A DNA stretch of 64,000 nt from Stutzerimonas zhaodongensis (lineage in GTDB: Bacteria > Pseudomonadota > Gammaproteobacteria > Pseudomonadales > Pseudomonadaceae). The position numbers were made by a program, and so were the translations under genes. The stretch lies in assembly GCF_003696365.1 (NCBI RefSeq), contig NZ_RFFM01000006.1, positions 1-64,000 of the forward strand. The letters run 5' to 3'. The number at the start of each line of letters is the position of its first letter. The stretch's first letter is position 1. This document shows positions 1 through 9,134 of the stretch, piece after piece. The notes under the pieces were generated by a model. The model was not told where the DNA came from, ran no database searches, and worked only from the letters and a program-made list of their open reading frames with translations.

Positions 1-21
1 AGACTGAGCGAGGCGGTAATG

Positions 22-58
22 AAAAGGGGGAGCAGACCTAGTCTGCTCCCCCTTTTTT
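22..58. terminator. Bidirectional rho-independent terminator
   Basis: A perfect 16-bp inverted repeat (22-37 with 41-56) with a 3-nt loop CTA. It has a T-run at the right end and, on the other strand, at the left end, so it can stop transcription in both directions. It lies just past the stop of the minus-strand acyltransferase gene and probably also ends a plus-strand gene left of the window (gyrB by synteny, not visible here). Confidence 0.9.
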
Positions 59-83
59 GCGCCTTGTAATCGCCGAAACCGGC

Positions 84-827
84 TTACATGTCAGCCGTTG
101 ATTCCAGTTGCCTTACCTGCGCATTCACCCAGTCTTCGGCACGCTGATTGAGCTCGGCAACCGCTCGGGGCCCTTCGCTTTCAGCGTGCATGGGTGGGCC
201 AATCACGACCTTGATCGTACCGGGCTTTTTTCCCCAGCCAGACTTCGGCCAATACACTCCAGCATTGTGGGCGATGGGCAGCACGGGCAGCTTGGCATTC
301 ACTGCGAGCGAGGCCCCACTACGAGAGAACTTGCCAGTCTGGCCGACCGGCACACGTGTACCCTCCGGAAAAATCAGCACCCAGGCGCCCTGATCCAAAC
401 GCTCTTGTCCCTGCTTGGCCACCTGACGCAGCGCTGCCTTGGGGTTTTCACGGTCGATCGCGATGGGCTTGAGCAGCATGATTGCCCAGCCGAAGAAGGG
501 CACATAGAGCAACTCTCGCTTGAGAACCTGACTCAGCGGTTCAAAGTACGCCGAGAGAAAAAATGTCTCCCAGGTGCTCTGGTGCTTGGAGAGAATCACG
601 CAGGGCTTCTGCGGGATGTTCTCCTGTCCGCTGACTTCGTAGCGCAACCCGACCACCGTCTTGGCCAGCCAAATTGCACTGCGGCACCAGGTCTGCACCA
701 CGAACCGGTAGCGCTTACGAAAAGACAGGAAAGGCGCGAAGACCAGGCTGATCAGGCACCAGGCGAATGCAGTGAATGCCAGCAGCAAGTAGAACAGCAC
801 CACGCGTATTGGCAGCAACGCACTCAT
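84..827 (-). CDS. plsC: 1-acyl-sn-glycerol-3-phosphate acyltransferase (PlsC/LptA type)
   Basis: A 247-aa inner-membrane acyltransferase that transfers an acyl chain to lysophosphatidic acid in phospholipid synthesis. Hydrophobic N-terminal segments (about residues 5-30) precede the catalytic HX4E block (HQSTWE, about residue 82). The second substrate-binding block, FPEGTR, is also present. The start ATG overlaps the gmhB stop by 4 bp (ATGA), so the two are translationally coupled in a glyQ-glyS-gmhB-plsC string read leftward. It corresponds to PA0005 in P. aeruginosa by position; that gene is also called lptA, not to be confused with the LPS-transport LptA. A strong terminator follows its stop. 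Confidence 0.88.
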   Translation of the reverse strand: MSALLPIRVVLFYLLLAFTAFAWCLISLVFAPFLSFRKRYRFVVQTWCRSAIWLAKTVVGLRYEVSGQENIPQKPCVILSKHQSTWETFFLSAYFEPLSQVLKRELLYVPFFGWAIMLLKPIAIDRENPKAALRQVAKQGQERLDQGAWVLIFPEGTRVPVGQTGKFSRSGASLAVNAKLPVLPIAHNAGVYWPKSGWGKKPGTIKVVIGPPMHAESEGPRAVAELNQRAEDWVNAQVRQLESTADM

Positions 828-1366
828 GCGCCCGCTCCCAACAGGTGTTCGGCCACTGCAGCCAGGTCATCGAACACCTGAGTACCTGGAGGTAGCTCGC
901 CCTTCTGGGTCTTCAGACCTTTACCGGTACGAACCAGGTAGGGTGCCCCTCCCAGTTGCGTTCCAGCTTGCAAATCGCGAAGGCTGTCACCCACCACCGG
1001 AACTCCATCGAGGTTGTCCAGATGAAAGTGGTCAGCGACCTGCTGGAACAAGCCAGGCAGCGGCTTGCGGCAGACGCAACCGTCATCGGGCCCATGAGGA
1101 CAGTGCACGATCAGATCGACGCGGCCGCCCTCCTCCATCGCCAGCCGCTGCATCTTGAAATGCATGTCGTCGAGCGTCATCGGGTCGAACAACCCGCGCG
1201 CCAGGCCCGACTGGTTGGTGGCGACCGCCACTGTCCAGCCTGCCTCGCACAGCTTCGCTATAGCCTGGAGCGAACCCGCTATAGGAATCCATTCATCCGG
1301 GTTTTTCACGAAAGCGTCGGAGTCTTCATTGATGACTCCGTCGCGGTCGAGCACGATGAGTTTCAC
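824..1366 (-). CDS. gmhB: D-glycero-beta-D-manno-heptose-1,7-bisphosphate 7-phosphatase
   Basis: HAD-superfamily phosphatase that removes the 7-phosphate in ADP-heptose synthesis for the LPS inner core. The N-terminal DRDGVIN motif holds the nucleophile and general-acid aspartates. The Cys/His zinc-binding loop typical of GmhB is visible (CPHGPDDGCVCRKP), as is the late VVGDSLRDL motif. I place the start at a GTG at 1366, 4 nt after the glyS stop, because family members begin a few residues before the DRDG motif. An in-frame TTG at 1402, inside glyS, has a good AGAGGA ribosome site and would add 12 residues. The gene overlaps plsC by 4 bp. Confidence 0.88.
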   Translation of the reverse strand: MKLIVLDRDGVINEDSDAFVKNPDEWIPIAGSLQAIAKLCEAGWTVAVATNQSGLARGLFDPMTLDDMHFKMQRLAMEEGGRVDLIVHCPHGPDDGCVCRKPLPGLFQQVADHFHLDNLDGVPVVGDSLRDLQAGTQLGGAPYLVRTGKGLKTQKGELPPGTQVFDDLAAVAEHLLGAGA

Positions 1367-1370
1367 CGGT

Positions 1371-3425
1371 TTAGCCAAGTGCGGAAATGTCGGCGACGCC
1401 AAGGAACAGTCCTCTCAACCGGGCAAGCAAGGCATAGCGGTTGGCACGTACCGAAGCGTCTTCGGCATTGACCAGTACCGCCTCGAAGAAGGCATCCACC
1501 GGGCCGCGTAGATGCGCGAGACGCTCTAGCGCCTCACGATACTGACGCGCAGCTGCAAGTGGCTGAACAGCCTGCTCGGCCTGTTGCAAGGCCGAGTACA
1601 GCGAGAACTCGGTGGCATTATCGAAGTAGCGTGGTTCGACCGTCTCAGGCAGCTTCGCCTCGAACTTGCTCAGAAGATTCGAAACTCGCTTGTTGGCCGC
1701 CGCCAGGGCGTCGGCCTCTGGCAGCCTGCGGAATGCCTGCACGGCTTGCACACGCTGGTCGAAGTCCAGTGCTGAACCAGGTTGTACTGCACGAACGGCG
1801 AGATAGGACGCTACCTCGACGCCCTCGTCCTCATAACGGGCGCGAAGGCGATCGAAGATGAATTCCAGCACTTGGTCAGCCAGGCCTTGGGCCTTGACCT
1901 GATTACCGAACTGGCCAACGGAGAAGCGCACGGCCTCAACCAGATTCAGGTCCAGCTGCTTCTCGATCAGGATCCGCAGAATGCCTAATGCCGCACGGCG
2001 AAGCGCATAGGGGTCTTTGCTTCCGGTTGGCAGCATGCCGATGCCGAAGATGCCCACCAGCGTGTCGAGCTTGTCGGCCACGGCGAGGATGGCACCGGTA
2101 CCGGTTTTGGGCAGTTCAGCGCCCGCTCCCCGCGGCATGTACTGCTCGTCGAGCGCGGAGGCGACGTCTTCGGGCTCGCCATCATTCAAGGCGTAGTAGT
2201 AACCGGCCACACCTTGCATCTCAGGGAACTCACCAACCATTTCAGTGGCGAGGTCGCACTTGCTCAACAGGCCCGCACGGGCTGCCCACTGCGCGTTGCC
2301 TGCTGTGCGCTCGGCGATGAACGACGCGAGCCTGGATACCCGCACGGCTTTGTCGTACACCGTGCCCAGCTGGGCCTGGAAGATCACATTCTTGAGGCGT
2401 TCGTTGAAGGTTTCGAGCTTCTGCTTCTTGTCCTGCTTGAAGAAGAATTCGGCATCCGTAAGACGAGGACGCACGACCTTCTCGTTGCCTGCAACAATCT
2501 GAGCCGCATCTGTGGATTCGATGTTGGCCACGGTGATGAAGCGTGGAAGCAGCTTGCCGTTGCCGTCGAGCAGACAGAAGTACTTCTGATTGTCCTGCAT
2601 GGTGGTGATGAGCGCTTCCTGCGGCACCTCAAGGAAGCGTTCTTCGAATGAGCAAACCAGCGGCACCGGCCATTCGACCAGTGCGGTGACTTCATCGAGC
2701 AGCGCAGGCGGCACGATAGCGCTGCCGTTTTGTTCGCCAGCAAGATGCTCGACGCGCTTTGCGATCAGCTCACGGCGTTCGGCGAAATCGGCGATCACGT
2801 GGGCACTACGCAAATCCTCCAGATAACTCGTCGGCTTGCTGATACGAACCGGACTCGGGCTGTGGAAACGATGGCCACGGGATTCGCGACCTGCGCGCTG
2901 AGTGAGGATGGTGCAGTCAACGACCTGATCACCGAACAGCATGACCAGCCATTGGGTCGGCCGAACGAACTCTTCCTTGCGCGCCGCCCAACGCATGCGT
3001 TTGGGGATCGGCAGGTCATTGAGGGAAGTCTCGACGATGGTCGGCAACAGCGTGGCGGTCAGCTGGCCGGGGATCGAACGGCTGTAGCGAAGTTTCGGCC
3101 CGCTGCGATCGATTTCCGCCAGGTCCACCCCGCATTTACGGGCAAAGCCCAGCGCAGCCTGGGTCGGCTCACCTTCGGCGTCGAATGCTGCCTGCAGCGG
3201 CGGGCCATCGAGGTTGATGCTGCGATCAGGCTGCTCGGTATCGAGCTGCTCGATCAGCACTGCAAGTCGTCGCGGCGCAGCAAATGCCTGTACCCGACCA
3301 TGCGCGAGGCCGGCTTCCTTCAAGCCCTTTTCGATGCCGGAACGGAAGGCGTCGGAAAGCTTGCCCAGCGCTTTGGGTGGCAGCTCTTCGGTGCCGAGCT
3401 CAACCAGAAAATCCAATGCACTCAT
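1371..3425 (-). CDS. glyS: Glycyl-tRNA synthetase beta subunit
   Basis: The 684-aa beta subunit of the bacterial alpha2-beta2 glycyl-tRNA synthetase, which charges tRNA-Gly in the cytoplasm. The N-terminus ([17 protein letters not shown]) is the conserved GlyS signature. The middle holds the HD-like region and the C-terminus the tRNA anticodon-binding DALR-like domain. Length is normal. The start ATG overlaps the glyQ stop by 4 bp, giving coupled synthesis of the two subunits. Its 3' end contains the possible upstream start of gmhB. Confidence 0.97.
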   Translation of the reverse strand: MSALDFLVELGTEELPPKALGKLSDAFRSGIEKGLKEAGLAHGRVQAFAAPRRLAVLIEQLDTEQPDRSINLDGPPLQAAFDAEGEPTQAALGFARKCGVDLAEIDRSGPKLRYSRSIPGQLTATLLPTIVETSLNDLPIPKRMRWAARKEEFVRPTQWLVMLFGDQVVDCTILTQRAGRESRGHRFHSPSPVRISKPTSYLEDLRSAHVIADFAERRELIAKRVEHLAGEQNGSAIVPPALLDEVTALVEWPVPLVCSFEERFLEVPQEALITTMQDNQKYFCLLDGNGKLLPRFITVANIESTDAAQIVAGNEKVVRPRLTDAEFFFKQDKKQKLETFNERLKNVIFQAQLGTVYDKAVRVSRLASFIAERTAGNAQWAARAGLLSKCDLATEMVGEFPEMQGVAGYYYALNDGEPEDVASALDEQYMPRGAGAELPKTGTGAILAVADKLDTLVGIFGIGMLPTGSKDPYALRRAALGILRILIEKQLDLNLVEAVRFSVGQFGNQVKAQGLADQVLEFIFDRLRARYEDEGVEVASYLAVRAVQPGSALDFDQRVQAVQAFRRLPEADALAAANKRVSNLLSKFEAKLPETVEPRYFDNATEFSLYSALQQAEQAVQPLAAARQYREALERLAHLRGPVDAFFEAVLVNAEDASVRANRYALLARLRGLFLGVADISALG

Positions 3426-4369
3426 TCTGCAGCCTCCAGCTTGGCCAATACTTCGTCACGCAGATCGGGGGTCGCCATCGGGAAGCCCAACTTGGCGCGC
3501 GCCTGCAGGTAACTTTGTGCGACGGAGCGAGCCAGTGCACGTACGCGCAGGATGTATTGCTGACGGGCCGTGACCGAAATGGCCCGACGGGCATCAAGCA
3601 GGTTGAAGGTATGCGAGGCCTTGAGCACCATTTCGTAGGTCGGTAGAGGCAGCTCCAGCTCAATCAGGCGGTTGGCCTCGGACTCGTAGAAATCGAACAG
3701 TTCGAACAGTTTGTCGACATTGGCATGCTCGAAGTTGTACGTGGACTGCTCGACTTCGTTCTGGTGGAACACATCGCCATAGGTAACCTTGCCGAACGGG
3801 CCGTCGGTCCAGATCAGGTCGTAAACCGAATCCACGCCCTGCAGGTACATTGCCAGACGCTCGAGGCCATAGGTGATCTCACCGGTAACCGGATAGCACT
3901 CGATGCCGCCCACCTGCTGGAAATAGGTGAACTGGGTGACTTCCATACCGTTCAGCCAGACTTCCCAGCCGAGACCCCAGGCGCCCAGCGTCGGTGACTC
4001 CCAGTTGTCCTCGACGAAGCGAACGTCATGCACCAGCGTGTCCACGCCAATACGGCGCAGCGACTCGAGGTAAAGCTCCTGAAAGTTTTCAGGGTTTGGT
4101 TTGAGTACCACCTGGAACTGGTAATAGTGCTGCAGGCGGTTGGGGTTCTCGCCATAGCGGCCATCGGTAGGGCGGCGTGAGGGTTGCACGTAGGCAGCAT
4201 TCCAGGTCTCCGGGCCAATGGATCGCAGGAACGTGGCCGTGTGGAATGTACCGGCACCCACCTCCATGTCATAGGGTTGCAGAACGACGCACCCCTGCTC
4301 TGCCCAGTAACTTTGCAGGGCGAGAATCAGGTCTTGGAAGGTGCGCACGGCAGGCGTAGGCTGGGTCAA
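3422..4369 (-). CDS. glyQ: Glycyl-tRNA synthetase alpha subunit (TTG start)
   Basis: The catalytic alpha subunit of glycyl-tRNA synthetase, 315 aa, a class II synthetase core. Conserved stretches include [37 protein letters not shown] and the motif-2 region around [19 protein letters not shown]. The reading frame stays open to 4594, but the extension overlaps the tag gene and has no GlyQ similarity. A TTG at 4369 preceded by AGGTGA at 4-5 nt gives [12 protein letters not shown] and exactly the family length. Divergent from tag, first gene of the leftward glyQ-glyS-gmhB-plsC cluster. Confidence 0.95.
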   Translation of the reverse strand: MTQPTPAVRTFQDLILALQSYWAEQGCVVLQPYDMEVGAGTFHTATFLRSIGPETWNAAYVQPSRRPTDGRYGENPNRLQHYYQFQVVLKPNPENFQELYLESLRRIGVDTLVHDVRFVEDNWESPTLGAWGLGWEVWLNGMEVTQFTYFQQVGGIECYPVTGEITYGLERLAMYLQGVDSVYDLIWTDGPFGKVTYGDVFHQNEVEQSTYNFEHANVDKLFELFDFYESEANRLIELELPLPTYEMVLKASHTFNLLDARRAISVTARQQYILRVRALARSVAQSYLQARAKLGFPMATPDLRDEVLAKLEAAE

Positions 4370-4507
4370 AATTTCACCTGTGCTGGCTTCGACAGAAAGC
4401 TCCGGAGTATACCCGATAACCGCTTCAACCCGTGGCGGCGCTTGCCCTGCGGGTGTAGCCAGGAAGATGCTACCGGTCTGTTTAGCTGCACATTCAAGGA
4501 TGGGAAA

Positions 4508-5071
4508 ATGCCGCGTTGCGCCTGGTGCAGTGACGATCCGCTGTACATCGAGTACCACGACCATGAGTGGGGCGTGCCCACCCGTGATCCGCAAATGCTT
4601 TTTGAGTTTCTCATTCTCGAGGGCGCCCAGGCTGGCCTTTCCTGGATCACCGTGCTGCGCAAGCGAGAGCGTTATCGCCAGGTGCTGTTCGGATTCGATC
4701 CCGCGCGCTTGGCGCGGATGACCGATGCCGAGATCGACGAGCGCATGCTCGATCCGGGCATCATCCGTAACCGCCGCAAGCTCGAGTCCACCCGCCGCAA
4801 CGCGCAGCTCTGGCTGGAATTGGACGATCCGGCTGGCTGGCTCTGGTCATTCGTCGGGGGTGAGCCAAAGATCAATCACTTCACGTCCATTGCTCAGGTT
4901 CCGGCGGTGACGGTTGAAGCACAGGCCATGAGCCGCGCGCTCAAGAAGGCTGGCTTCAGCTTTATCGGCCCGACCATCTGCTACGCCTTCATGCAGGCCT
5001 GCGGCATGGTCATGGATCACACCCTCGACTGTGATCGCTACCGGGTTCTTGCCGCACCTGAAGCCAGCTAA
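4508..5071 (+). CDS. tag: DNA-3-methyladenine glycosylase I
   Basis: Base-excision repair glycosylase that removes 3-methyladenine from alkylated DNA. At 187 aa it matches E. coli Tag. The N-terminus [22 protein letters not shown] carries zinc-binding cysteines and the conserved HDxEWG stretch; the C-terminal HTLDCDRY supplies the other zinc ligands. The ATG at 4508 has AAGGA about 8 nt upstream. It is divergent from glyQ, with the promoters in the 138-bp gap. The position between glyQ and the lipid A acyltransferase is conserved in pseudomonads. Confidence 0.94.
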   Translation: MPRCAWCSDDPLYIEYHDHEWGVPTRDPQMLFEFLILEGAQAGLSWITVLRKRERYRQVLFGFDPARLARMTDAEIDERMLDPGIIRNRRKLESTRRNAQLWLELDDPAGWLWSFVGGEPKINHFTSIAQVPAVTVEAQAMSRALKKAGFSFIGPTICYAFMQACGMVMDHTLDCDRYRVLAAPEAS

Positions 5072-5147
5072 AAGCCGAGACTTCCGGATGACTAGCGCAA
5101 CGCCCTAAGCAGTTACACTAGCGCCTTTGATTTTTCGGGAGAGATCC

Positions 5148-6035
5148 TTGGACAAGTTCAAAGGTGCCCTGTTGGTCGGCTTTCTGCGTCTGTTCGCCCT
5201 GCTGCCCTGGGCTGCGGTGCAGGCATTAGGCGGCTGCATCGGCTGGTTGATGTGGAAGCTGCCCAATCGGTCCCGCGAGGTTGCCCGAACAAACCTGTCC
5301 AAGTGCTTCCCCGAACTTGGTCCCGCCGAGCTGGACCGGCTGCTCGGGCAGAGCTTGCGTCAGATCGGCAAGACCTTCACCGAAAGCGCATGCGCCTGGA
5401 TCTGGCCAGCCGACAAGACGTTGCGGCTGATAAAGGAAGTTGAGGGCCTCGACGTTCTGGAGCAGGCGCTTGCCTCTGGCAAGGGTGTTGTTGGGATCAC
5501 CAGTCACCTCGGTAACTGGGAAGTGCTCAATCACTTCTACTGCGCGCAGTGCAAACCCATCATTTTCTACCGTCCGCCAAAGCTCAAGGCCGTGGATGAT
5601 CTGCTGCAACGCCAGCGAGTTCAGCTAGGTAACAAAGTTGCGCCTTCGACACGCGAAGGCATCATCAGTGTGATCAAGGAAGTGCGCAAAGGCGGCGCTG
5701 TGGGGATTCCAGCCGACCCGGAGCCCAGCGAGGGCGCCGGCGTATTCGTGCCCTTCCTCGCTACGCAAGCCCTGACCAGCAAGTTCGTGCCCGGCATGCT
5801 CACGGGTGGCAAGGCAGTGGGTGTCTTTCTTCACGCGTTGCGTCTGGAGGACGGTTCGGGCTACAAGGTGATACTCGAAGCGGCGCCGCCGGCCATGTAC
5901 GACGAAAACGTTGAAGTCGCGGTCGCGGCCATGAGCGGGGTTGTCGAGCGCTACGTTCGTACCTGGCCGAGCCAATACATGTGGACGATGAAGCGCTTCA
6001 AGAAGCGTCCGGCCGGTGAAAAGCGCTGGTATTGA
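5148..6035 (+). CDS. lpxL: Lipid A lauroyl acyltransferase, LpxL/HtrB family (TTG start)
   Basis: Inner-membrane late acyltransferase adding a secondary acyl chain to Kdo2-lipid A; counterpart of PA0011. An N-terminal membrane anchor (about residues 5-25) is followed by the HX4D/E catalytic block (HLGNWE, about residue 120) and the YMWTMKRFKKRP C-terminus typical of the family. The TTG at 5148 preceded by GGGAGA gives 295 aa (MDKFKGALLVGFLRLF), the usual length; a TTG at 5127 would add 7 residues and has no ribosome site. Which acyl chain is transferred cannot be told from sequence. The PilZ gene follows 31 bp later. Confidence 0.9.
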   Translation: MDKFKGALLVGFLRLFALLPWAAVQALGGCIGWLMWKLPNRSREVARTNLSKCFPELGPAELDRLLGQSLRQIGKTFTESACAWIWPADKTLRLIKEVEGLDVLEQALASGKGVVGITSHLGNWEVLNHFYCAQCKPIIFYRPPKLKAVDDLLQRQRVQLGNKVAPSTREGIISVIKEVRKGGAVGIPADPEPSEGAGVFVPFLATQALTSKFVPGMLTGGKAVGVFLHALRLEDGSGYKVILEAAPPAMYDENVEVAVAAMSGVVERYVRTWPSQYMWTMKRFKKRPAGEKRWY

Positions 6036-6066
6036 CCACAGCTAACGCAACACAACAGGGACAGTC

Positions 6067-6339
6067 ATGGGAAACCCGAATCAGCGTCAACATCCCCGCG
6101 CACCGATGAAGTGCCGCATCCGCATCACGCATGAATCCTTCGGCGAGGTGTTTGCGCATACCCGCGATCTGTCGGACGGTGGGGTCTATGTAAAGCATCC
6201 ACAGCTGACTGAATTGCAGCTTGGAATGATCGTCAGCGGCCAGGTGCAGGATCTACCAATCCCTGCACCCGTACTGCAGATGGAAGTCATGCGGGTTGAT
6301 GGTGAAGGCGTGGGGCTGCGCTTCATTCAGGATGAGTAG
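6067..6339 (+). CDS. PilZ domain protein (c-di-GMP binding)
   Basis: A 90-aa single-domain PilZ protein. Both c-di-GMP contact motifs are present: an RxxxR-type stretch near the N-terminus (RQHPRAPMKCR) and DLSDGG (about residue 37). No output domain is attached, so it is probably a stand-alone adaptor; PA0012 occupies this position in P. aeruginosa. It follows the lipid A acyltransferase by 31 bp and may share its transcript. The target is unknown. Confidence 0.9.
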   Translation: MGNPNQRQHPRAPMKCRIRITHESFGEVFAHTRDLSDGGVYVKHPQLTELQLGMIVSGQVQDLPIPAPVLQMEVMRVDGEGVGLRFIQDE

Positions 6340-6358
6340 GTTGAACCGAAAGCTTTGC

Positions 6359-6688
6359 TTAGCCGGGCGGTTGCAGCCCGGCCTGCTTGTCGAGTTTGCG
6401 TAGAAACACGGTCATTTCCTTCTCTGCCTGCTTGTCGCCCTGCGCTTGAGCGGTAGCCAAGCCCTGCTCCCAGGCGCGACGTGCGCCCTCTTCGTCAGCA
6501 TTGGCCTGCAACGCCTTGCCGAGCAGCTTCCAGGCCGCCGAGTATTTCGGATTTTGTTCAACGCATCGCTGCAGATGCGTTGCCGCCTGGGTGGCCTCAC
6601 CCGCGTCCAGATAACCCTTGCCAAGGCCGAAGCGCAGCATGGGATTGTCCATGCCTTGGGCCAGCATCTTCTGCAGTGATTCGAGCAT
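6359..6688 (-). CDS. Small tetratricopeptide-repeat protein
   Basis: A 109-aa cytoplasmic protein made of two to three TPR-like helical hairpins: a repeat around LRFGLGKGYLDAGEATQAATHL, then KYSAAWKLLGKALQANADEEGARRAWEQGL. AGGGGA precedes the ATG. No catalytic motif is seen. It converges with the PilZ gene with only 19 bp between stops and no clear terminator hairpin. Conserved in pseudomonads as a hypothetical protein; partners unknown. Confidence 0.85.
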   Translation of the reverse strand: MLESLQKMLAQGMDNPMLRFGLGKGYLDAGEATQAATHLQRCVEQNPKYSAAWKLLGKALQANADEEGARRAWEQGLATAQAQGDKQAEKEMTVFLRKLDKQAGLQPPG

Positions 6689-6754
6689 TGTGTTCCCCTG
6701 AAAAAGCCTATTGCGTGTCTGCGTCCATCTTGAACGACACGCCTCGCTCTAAGC

Positions 6755-7579
6755 CTAGCTCGCCTGGGTCACCGCACTGAGAAATTCCTGCGTACGGGTT
6801 TCCTGCGGGTTGCCGAACAGCTCATCCGGCGTGCCCTGTTCATGAATTCGGCCTTCGTTGAAAAAGCATACGCGGTCGGCGAATTCCCGGGCAAAACCCA
6901 TCTGATGCGTAACCATCAGCATCGTCAGGCTGTGTGCTTCCCCAAGCCGGCGTATGACATTGAGCACTTCGCCGCAGAGTTCCGGGTCAAGCGCCGAGGT
7001 GACCTCGTCGAACAGCATTACCTTGGGCCGCATTGCCAGTGCCCGGGCGATGGCCACCCGCTGCTGCTGGCCGCCGGACAGTTGCGATGGATAGTGATCG
7101 AGCTTGTCGTCCAGGCCCACCATGGCCAGTAATTCTTCGGCACGCTCACGGGCTTCTTTCTTCGATAGGCCCAGCACCTGCACCGGCGCCTCCATCACGT
7201 TCTGCCGGGTGCTCATGTGCGGAAACAGGTTGAAGCTCTGAAATACCATGCCGACCTTTCCCCGAACGCGGCGAAGATGCCGCGCATTGGCGCGCACCAG
7301 CTCGCCGTTGGTGTCCGGCATATGGGTCAACGGCTCGTCGTCGACCATGATCACGCCTTCGTCGATGTCTTCTAGCGTCATCAGAGCACGCAGCAGCGTG
7401 GATTTGCCTGAGCCGCTGGGGCCGATGATGGCGACTTTCTCACCCGTTCTGACATCTAGATCGAGGTGGTTCAGGACGGTCAGATCACCGAAGTGCTTGC
7501 TCACATCGCGAAACTGCACCATCAGCTCGGGTTCGTTGGAAGTGCTGGTCGGGTCGCCGGCAGTAATCGGTGCGTTCAT
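6755..7579 (-). CDS. ehuA: ABC transporter ATPase, ectoine/hydroxyectoine type (EhuA-like)
   Basis: A 274-aa polar-amino-acid family ATPase. Walker A is GPSGSGKST (about residue 54), the signature motif LSGGQQQRVAIARAL (about residue 165), Walker B VMLFDEVTSALDPE and the H-loop VTHQMGFA. It powers uptake together with the two permeases and binding protein encoded upstream. The ATG overlaps the ehuD stop by 4 bp. The ehu assignment rests on the EhuB- and EhuD-like sequences in the same operon; the ATPase alone would only be called amino-acid ABC transporter ATPase. Confidence 0.8.
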   Translation of the reverse strand: MNAPITAGDPTSTSNEPELMVQFRDVSKHFGDLTVLNHLDLDVRTGEKVAIIGPSGSGKSTLLRALMTLEDIDEGVIMVDDEPLTHMPDTNGELVRANARHLRRVRGKVGMVFQSFNLFPHMSTRQNVMEAPVQVLGLSKKEARERAEELLAMVGLDDKLDHYPSQLSGGQQQRVAIARALAMRPKVMLFDEVTSALDPELCGEVLNVIRRLGEAHSLTMLMVTHQMGFAREFADRVCFFNEGRIHEQGTPDELFGNPQETRTQEFLSAVTQAS

Positions 7580-8235
7580 CGGGCTAGCTCCATACGGTGT
7601 TCCAGTCGGCGCACGAACCAGGCGAGGCCGAGGCTGAGAATGAGGAAGAACAGGCCGACCATGGTGATCGGTTCAAGATAGCGAAAGTGTTCCGAGCCGA
7701 TGTTCTTGGCCCGTTGCATGATCTCCACCACGGTGATGGCCGATAGCACTGGCGTGTCTTTGAGCATCGAGATCATGTAATTGCCCAGCGCCGGCAGAAT
7801 CGGTCGCAGTGCCTGTGGCAGGATCACCTTGCGATAGGCCACCAGCGGCTTCATGTTCAGCGCCGTCACCGCCTCCCACTGCGCGCGGGGCACCGCATCG
7901 AGCCCGGCGCGGTACACCTCTGCCGTGTAGCAGGCGTAGTGCAGCGCAATGCCGATGATGCCCGCCTGCAATGCAGTGAGATTGAAGCCGTAGTTGGGCA
8001 GCACGAAAAACAGGAAATACACTTGGATCAGCAATGGCGTGCTGCGGATGAACTCGATCAGGCCGGTCATCGGCCAGGACAGCCAGCGGTAACGGCTGCG
8101 GCGTCCAACCGCCAGGAACAAACCCAGGACGATGGCGATGGAAAAGCCGGCAATGGTGATGCCGATGGTTTTCAGCGATGCGTCGAGCAGTCTGGGAAGA
8201 ATTTCCCAGGCGAACTGCCAGTCGAAGAAGTTCAT
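7576..8235 (-). CDS. ehuD: ABC transporter permease, ectoine type (EhuD-like)
   Basis: A 219-aa inner-membrane permease of the HisMQ family with about five transmembrane segments. The EAA loop is around YRAGLDAVPRAQWEAVTALNM. The N-terminus MNFFDWQFAWEILPRLLDASLKT resembles EhuD of ectoine/hydroxyectoine importers. The true start is ATG 8235 with GGAGGA just upstream; the frame stays open further upstream only inside ehuC. It overlaps ehuC by 4 bp and ehuA by 4 bp. Confidence 0.8.
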   Translation of the reverse strand: MNFFDWQFAWEILPRLLDASLKTIGITIAGFSIAIVLGLFLAVGRRSRYRWLSWPMTGLIEFIRSTPLLIQVYFLFFVLPNYGFNLTALQAGIIGIALHYACYTAEVYRAGLDAVPRAQWEAVTALNMKPLVAYRKVILPQALRPILPALGNYMISMLKDTPVLSAITVVEIMQRAKNIGSEHFRYLEPITMVGLFFLILSLGLAWFVRRLEHRMELAR

Positions 8236-8891
8236 GACATTCCTCCGCGCATGCGTCCGCGCGCCAGGCGTTTCTCCAGCGTGCGCATGGAAAAGTTGAT
8301 GATCTGCGCCAGGATGAAATACATCACCAGCGCGAGGCCGAAGATTTCCAGAGTCATCAGCGTGGCCTGGTCCAGCTGACGCGCGCGGAAGGCCAGATCC
8401 GACAGGGTGATCAGCGAAACCAGCGAGGTGTTCTTCAGCAGCTCGATCAGCAGATTGGTGCCTGGAGGGATCGCGGCCAGCAGCGCTTGAGGCAGGATGA
8501 CCCGACGCAAACGCTGCCAGGCGGTCATGTTCAGCGCCTGGCACGCCTCGTATTGCCCTTCATGGACAGACCGGATGGCGCCGCGCAGCACCTCTGCCCC
8601 GTAGGAGCCGATGTTCAGGCCCAGCCCTATGACTGCCACGTTGAAGGCACTCATGCTGATGTTGAAAGGTGGCATCGGCAGGACGAAGTAAAGCCAGAAC
8701 AATTGCACCAGCAGTGAACTGCCTCGGAACACTTCGATGTAAGCGATGGCCAGCCAGCGCAGCGGAGCGATGGGCGAAAGGCGGCCCAAGGCGCCGATCA
8801 GCGCAGCGACGATCGCCAGCAAGGAGCCCCAGAAGGTGATCTGCACGGTCACCCAGGCCCCTTCCAGCATGAGGGGGAGTAGTTCGTTCAT
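8232..8891 (-). CDS. ehuC: ABC transporter permease, ectoine type (EhuC-like)
   Basis: A 219-aa HisMQ-family permease, partner of EhuD. The start MNELLPLMLEGAWVTVQIT is typical of EhuC-like permeases, followed by about five membrane spans and an EAA loop (VLRGAIRSVHEGQYEACQALNM). ATG at 8891 with GGAT upstream; an upstream in-frame extension to 9077 lacks similarity and is ignored. It is separated from ehuB by 243 bp containing a hairpin. Confidence 0.8.
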   Translation of the reverse strand: MNELLPLMLEGAWVTVQITFWGSLLAIVAALIGALGRLSPIAPLRWLAIAYIEVFRGSSLLVQLFWLYFVLPMPPFNISMSAFNVAVIGLGLNIGSYGAEVLRGAIRSVHEGQYEACQALNMTAWQRLRRVILPQALLAAIPPGTNLLIELLKNTSLVSLITLSDLAFRARQLDQATLMTLEIFGLALVMYFILAQIINFSMRTLEKRLARGRMRGGMS

Positions 8892-9087
8892 CTTGGATAT
8901 CCGGTTTGGCGGCGCGACAACGCGAGCAAATCGCCGGTCAGGCTTTGCTGCGTGAGGAGAAATGACCCCGCGCCGGGAAGCGTTCTGGGACTGCCTAGAG
9001 GCCAGTCGAAAGCGGTCACGTCGCGGTGTTGCGACGGGGCCGAAGAGGAGGCGTGGAGTTATCTGAAGGCTATTCACATGGAAGGCC

Positions 9088-9109
9088 GGCGTGGGCTGAT
9101 ACCCACGCC
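9088..9109 (-). promoter_or_regulatory. Intercistronic hairpin between ehuB and ehuC
   Basis: A perfect 8-bp stem (GGCGTGGG at 9088-9095 with CCCACGCC at 9102-9109) and 6-nt loop, 26 bp after the ehuB stop. No T-run follows on the minus strand, so it looks like an mRNA-stabilising hairpin rather than a terminator. Such elements commonly raise binding-protein levels above those of the membrane components. Confidence 0.5.
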
Positions 9110-9134
9110 GATTCCTTGTTTATGCACCACTGGC

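Noticed and set aside
1..21. Possible 3' end of gyrB
   Set aside because: A TGA at 4-6 and synteny suggest it, but too few bases are present to support a gene call.
4370..4594. N-terminal extension of glyQ to 390 aa
   Set aside because: It overlaps the tag start, has no GlyQ similarity, and the TTG at 4369 with AGGTGA upstream gives the exact family length.
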